NCBI GenBank assembly: GCA_900556975.1
Contig: USQZ01000063.1
Span: 1-6,764 of the forward strand
Direction of reading: 5' to 3'
Source of the DNA: an uncultured Clostridium sp.
GTDB taxonomy: Bacteria; Bacillota; Clostridia; TANB77; CAG-508
Length of the DNA stretch: 6,764 nucleotides
The translations under genes and the position numbers were made by a program. Positions 5,414 to 6,764 of this stretch are shown here, piece by piece. The notes under the pieces were generated by a model that was not told the origin of the DNA, did not search any database, and saw only the letters and a list, made by a program, of their open reading frames with translations. The first letter of the stretch is position 1. Each line of letters starts with the position of its first letter.

Positions 5414-6077
5414 GGCTAAAATATTAGTATATAATAATCAAACAAACAGGATGGAAACATATTACAGAGGAGAGGCAGAGCCAATGCCTTATAACCAAGG
5501 TACATTAAGAGTAAGAGAATTCAGAGGTTCAAGTGAAAGCAATTTATTATGGACAGACAAAAGAACAATGCAAAGTTGGAATAATTTTAGAACTCTATAT
5601 GGAAGAGGAATCTATGTTGGATTTGCATTTAAGAGATGTTGGGAAGGCGGACATGGAATTTTATCTCAGCATTATGCAGGAGTTGCATTTGACGTTGGAC
5701 AGAATTTAAGTGAAAGTTCAAGAAACTATATGAGAAATTTGGCAAAAGCATCAGGATACTGGAGATATGTAGAACCAGCGGCAGATACTCCAAGATGGGT
5801 ACATTTTGACAATAGGTGGATAGCAAGTGGATATCCGTTAACTCAATTTGGAAGTAGAGGGGTATATGTATTAATTGCACAAGATGCACTAAATACTTTA
5901 GGTTTAGGAACAGGTGGGCTAGATGGAATATTTGGTAGAAGAACAAAAGAAGCAGTAATAACATTCCAAGGAAATAATGGGTTGTCGCAAGATGGACAAA
6001 TAGGAAATATTACATGGAACAGCTTAATGACACAAGTAGTTGGAAAAGGAGCAAGCAATTCAACTATATTAGAATAA
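5412..6077 (+). CDS. M15-like peptidase with C-terminal peptidoglycan-binding domain
   Basis: The 221-aa protein has an N-terminal domain with the zinc pattern of the D-Ala-D-Ala carboxypeptidase-like M15 group: H87 and D94 in SQHYAGVAFDVG, and H131 in PRWVHFD. Residues 147-206 form a peptidoglycan-binding type 1 domain, with GLDGIFGRRTKEAVITFQ, NGLSQDGQIGNITW and SLM. It therefore likely cleaves peptide stems of peptidoglycan, as a carboxypeptidase or endopeptidase. No general-base Glu is evident three residues before H131 (R128 stands there). The protein begins MAKILVYNNQTNRMETYYRG with no signal peptide or membrane segment, so export is not explained; a spore, mother-cell or lysis-linked role is possible. 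TTG 5412 is chosen because AGAGGTGA lies 5-6 bases upstream; GTG 5403 would lie within that site. No separate promoter is clear. Confidence 0.85.
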   Translation: MAKILVYNNQTNRMETYYRGEAEPMPYNQGTLRVREFRGSSESNLLWTDKRTMQSWNNFRTLYGRGIYVGFAFKRCWEGGHGILSQHYAGVAFDVGQNLSESSRNYMRNLAKASGYWRYVEPAADTPRWVHFDNRWIASGYPLTQFGSRGVYVLIAQDALNTLGLGTGGLDGIFGRRTKEAVITFQGNNGLSQDGQIGNITWNSLMTQVVGKGASNSTILE

Positions 6078-6166
6078 ATGAAACGACACATAAAAAATAC
6101 TATATAAAAATGATTAAAAAGAAGTTTTCAGAATAACTGAAGAATAAATCAAGCAAAACTAAAAAA

Positions 6167-6206
6167 CCATCTGTGTTTTACTACAGATGGCTTTTTAGCT
6201 TTTTTT
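6167..6206 (+). terminator. Bidirectional terminator between convergent genes
   Basis: CCATCTGT (6167-6174) and ACAGATGG (6183-6190) form a perfect 8-bp stem with loop GTTTTACT. On the plus strand it is followed by CTTTTTAGCTTTTTTT, and on the minus strand by TTTTTTAG, so it can end both the peptidase transcript and that of the minus-strand membrane gene. Confidence 0.88.
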
Positions 6207-6573
6207 AGATTATCCGGAGAACTGTCCGGATAATCGGGGATAATCTTGGATCATGGCTATGCTGGTCACGGCGTACATACCTTAAGACAGGAGTCTTGAT
6301 GAAGTATGTAGCTGCACCAGCGATAATCACTGCAAGTACTCTTGCGATAATCGCACTATATGGTGCCAAAGTTTCTACAGCCACCATTGCAACAATCGTC
6401 AGGAACATTGCAGTCCAAGCCATACGGCTATGCGTTCCAATGGCAAGAGCCACAAATGCAAAAACCAACAATGCACCAAATGACAACAGCGCCTGCATAG
6501 AAGTAACAACAAAAGTAATAACACCAGTAACAAAGCTAATCGCTGCAATGAATGTGAGTCCGAAAATTATCAT
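6205..6573 (-). CDS. Small multi-pass membrane protein of unknown function, 122 aa
   Basis: I do not recognise the family. The protein has roughly four hydrophobic segments (about 2-24, 28-46, 52-70 and 73-92) with a short basic and His-containing tail, KTPVLRYVRRDQHSHDPR. The start at minus-strand ATG 6573-6571 is set by the excellent site TAAGGAGGT (6589-6581) 7 bases upstream. The frame stays open to ATG 6717, but that start has no ribosome binding site and would overlap the promoter. Base composition differs from its neighbours: I count 109 G+C in the 240 bases 6241-6480 (45%), against 15 of 60 for 3961-4020, and five of its eight Arg codons are CGN where neighbours use AGA. This suggests horizontal transfer. 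It is convergent with the peptidase gene. Confidence that it is coding rests on the promoter, ribosome binding site and hydrophobic pattern. Confidence 0.75.
   Translation of the reverse strand: MIIFGLTFIAAISFVTGVITFVVTSMQALLSFGALLVFAFVALAIGTHSRMAWTAMFLTIVAMVAVETLAPYSAIIARVLAVIIAGAATYFIKTPVLRYVRRDQHSHDPRLSPIIRTVLRII
6208..6235. repeat. Perfect 11-bp inverted repeat in the 3' end of the minus-strand gene
   Basis: GATTATCCGGA (6208-6218) and TCCGGATAATC (6225-6235) are exact inverted copies around GAACTG. A further GGGATAATC (6237-6245) repeats the half-site. It lies next to the minus-strand stop codon (6205-6207). On neither strand does a T-run follow the stem directly, so it is not a simple terminator. 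It could be a protein-binding operator or an mRNA 3' hairpin. Confidence 0.7.
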
Positions 6574-6580
6574 ATACGAG

Positions 6581-6658
6581 ACCTCCTTAAAAATAAAAAG
6601 TTTTATAGTAACTGCTGCATCTCCGTGATGAAAACGTAGGAGATATCTAAATATAGAT
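6581..6658 (-). promoter_or_regulatory. 5' leader of the minus-strand membrane gene with possible alternative hairpins
   Basis: The leader of about 85 nt holds two small hairpins: arms 6654-6658 and 6645-6649 (ATCTA/TAGAT), and arms 6639-6644 and 6619-6624 (ATCTCC/GGAGAT). In the RNA the segment CTCCT (6642-6638) could instead pair with AGGAG (6587-6583) of the ribosome binding site. Two exclusive pairings are therefore possible, but each is only five or six pairs, so this may be chance. Confidence 0.3.
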
Positions 6659-6664
6659 AAACTT

Positions 6665-6693
6665 ATTATACCACAACTTAACATAAATGTAAA
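6665..6693 (-). promoter_or_regulatory. Sigma-A type promoter of the minus-strand membrane gene
   Basis: Read on the minus strand, TTTACA (6693-6688, 5 of 6) and a perfect TATAAT (6670-6665) are spaced by 17 bases, with TGG before the -10 giving an extended -10. Transcription should start near 6658. Confidence 0.82.
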
Positions 6694-6764
6694 ATAGCCA
6701 CCTTGAATGCATTGCATAAACTTTTTGTGGGAAACACCACCTTTGGTATTTTATTATCCATACA

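Noticed and set aside
6296..6628. Plus-strand open frame of 110 aa opposite the membrane gene, with an AGGAG before its start
   Set aside because: It is the antisense of the minus-strand gene, which has a better ribosome binding site, a near-consensus promoter, and a coherent transmembrane pattern. The plus-strand protein has low-complexity Ala/Thr/Ile composition without a recognisable domain.
6205..6717. Longer 170-aa version of the minus-strand membrane protein
   Set aside because: The start at 6717 has no ribosome binding site and lies upstream of a strong promoter, while the start at 6573 has TAAGGAGGT at ideal spacing.

Overview
The window looks like chromosomal DNA from a low-GC, probably spore-forming, anaerobic Clostridia-type Firmicute. 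The evidence is A+T-rich codons (AGA for Arg, frequent ATA and TTA), strong AGGAGG-type ribosome binding sites, TTG and GTG starts, a clostridial 2[4Fe-4S] ferredoxin, a Spo0E-family sporulation phosphatase and the rpsU-yqeY neighbourhood. I cannot name the species.

Layout. Positions 1-380 hold the 3' end of an MtaD-type amidohydrolase, followed by a small ferredoxin gene (412-582) that seems to have its own promoter inside the amidohydrolase 3' end, then a terminator. The 420-bp gap to rpsU carries a repeat family: one copy at 629-653 and a long imperfect palindrome at 743-868. A near-consensus promoter and an 84-nt leader then lead into rpsU (1005-1175), with its own terminator. A second promoter serves yqeY (1366-1803), followed by two M16-family peptidase-like genes (1850-3151 and 3138-4418) that overlap by 14 bases. 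They match the YfmF/YfmH pair linked to EF-P 5-aminopentanol modification; only the second has the zinc motif. Next come a 45-aa Spo0E-like gene (4561-4698) with a perfect Spo0A-box sequence upstream, and an MBL-fold hydrolase (4723-5361). A 20-bp-stem hairpin at 5371-5413 is both a terminator by shape and the carrier of the ribosome binding site of the next gene, an M15-like peptidase with a peptidoglycan-binding domain (5412-6077). A bidirectional terminator (6167-6206) separates this from a convergent minus-strand membrane-protein gene (6205-6573) with its own promoter, leader and clearly higher GC.

How the genes fit together. Most are housekeeping: translation (rpsU, yqeY, probably the YfmF/YfmH pair through EF-P), redox (ferredoxin) and nucleoside salvage or detoxification (amidohydrolase). 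The Spo0E-like, MBL and peptidoglycan genes form a second block that may relate to sporulation, because of the Spo0E family and the candidate Spo0A site. The minus-strand gene looks compositionally foreign.

I see no clear new multi-gene system. The most noteworthy signals are the terminator/ribosome-binding-site overlap at 5371-5413, the 126-nt palindromic repeat upstream of rpsU, the candidate Spo0A-Spo0E feedback site, and the compositional break near 6207. Positions 6694-6764 show no gene or signal I can support.
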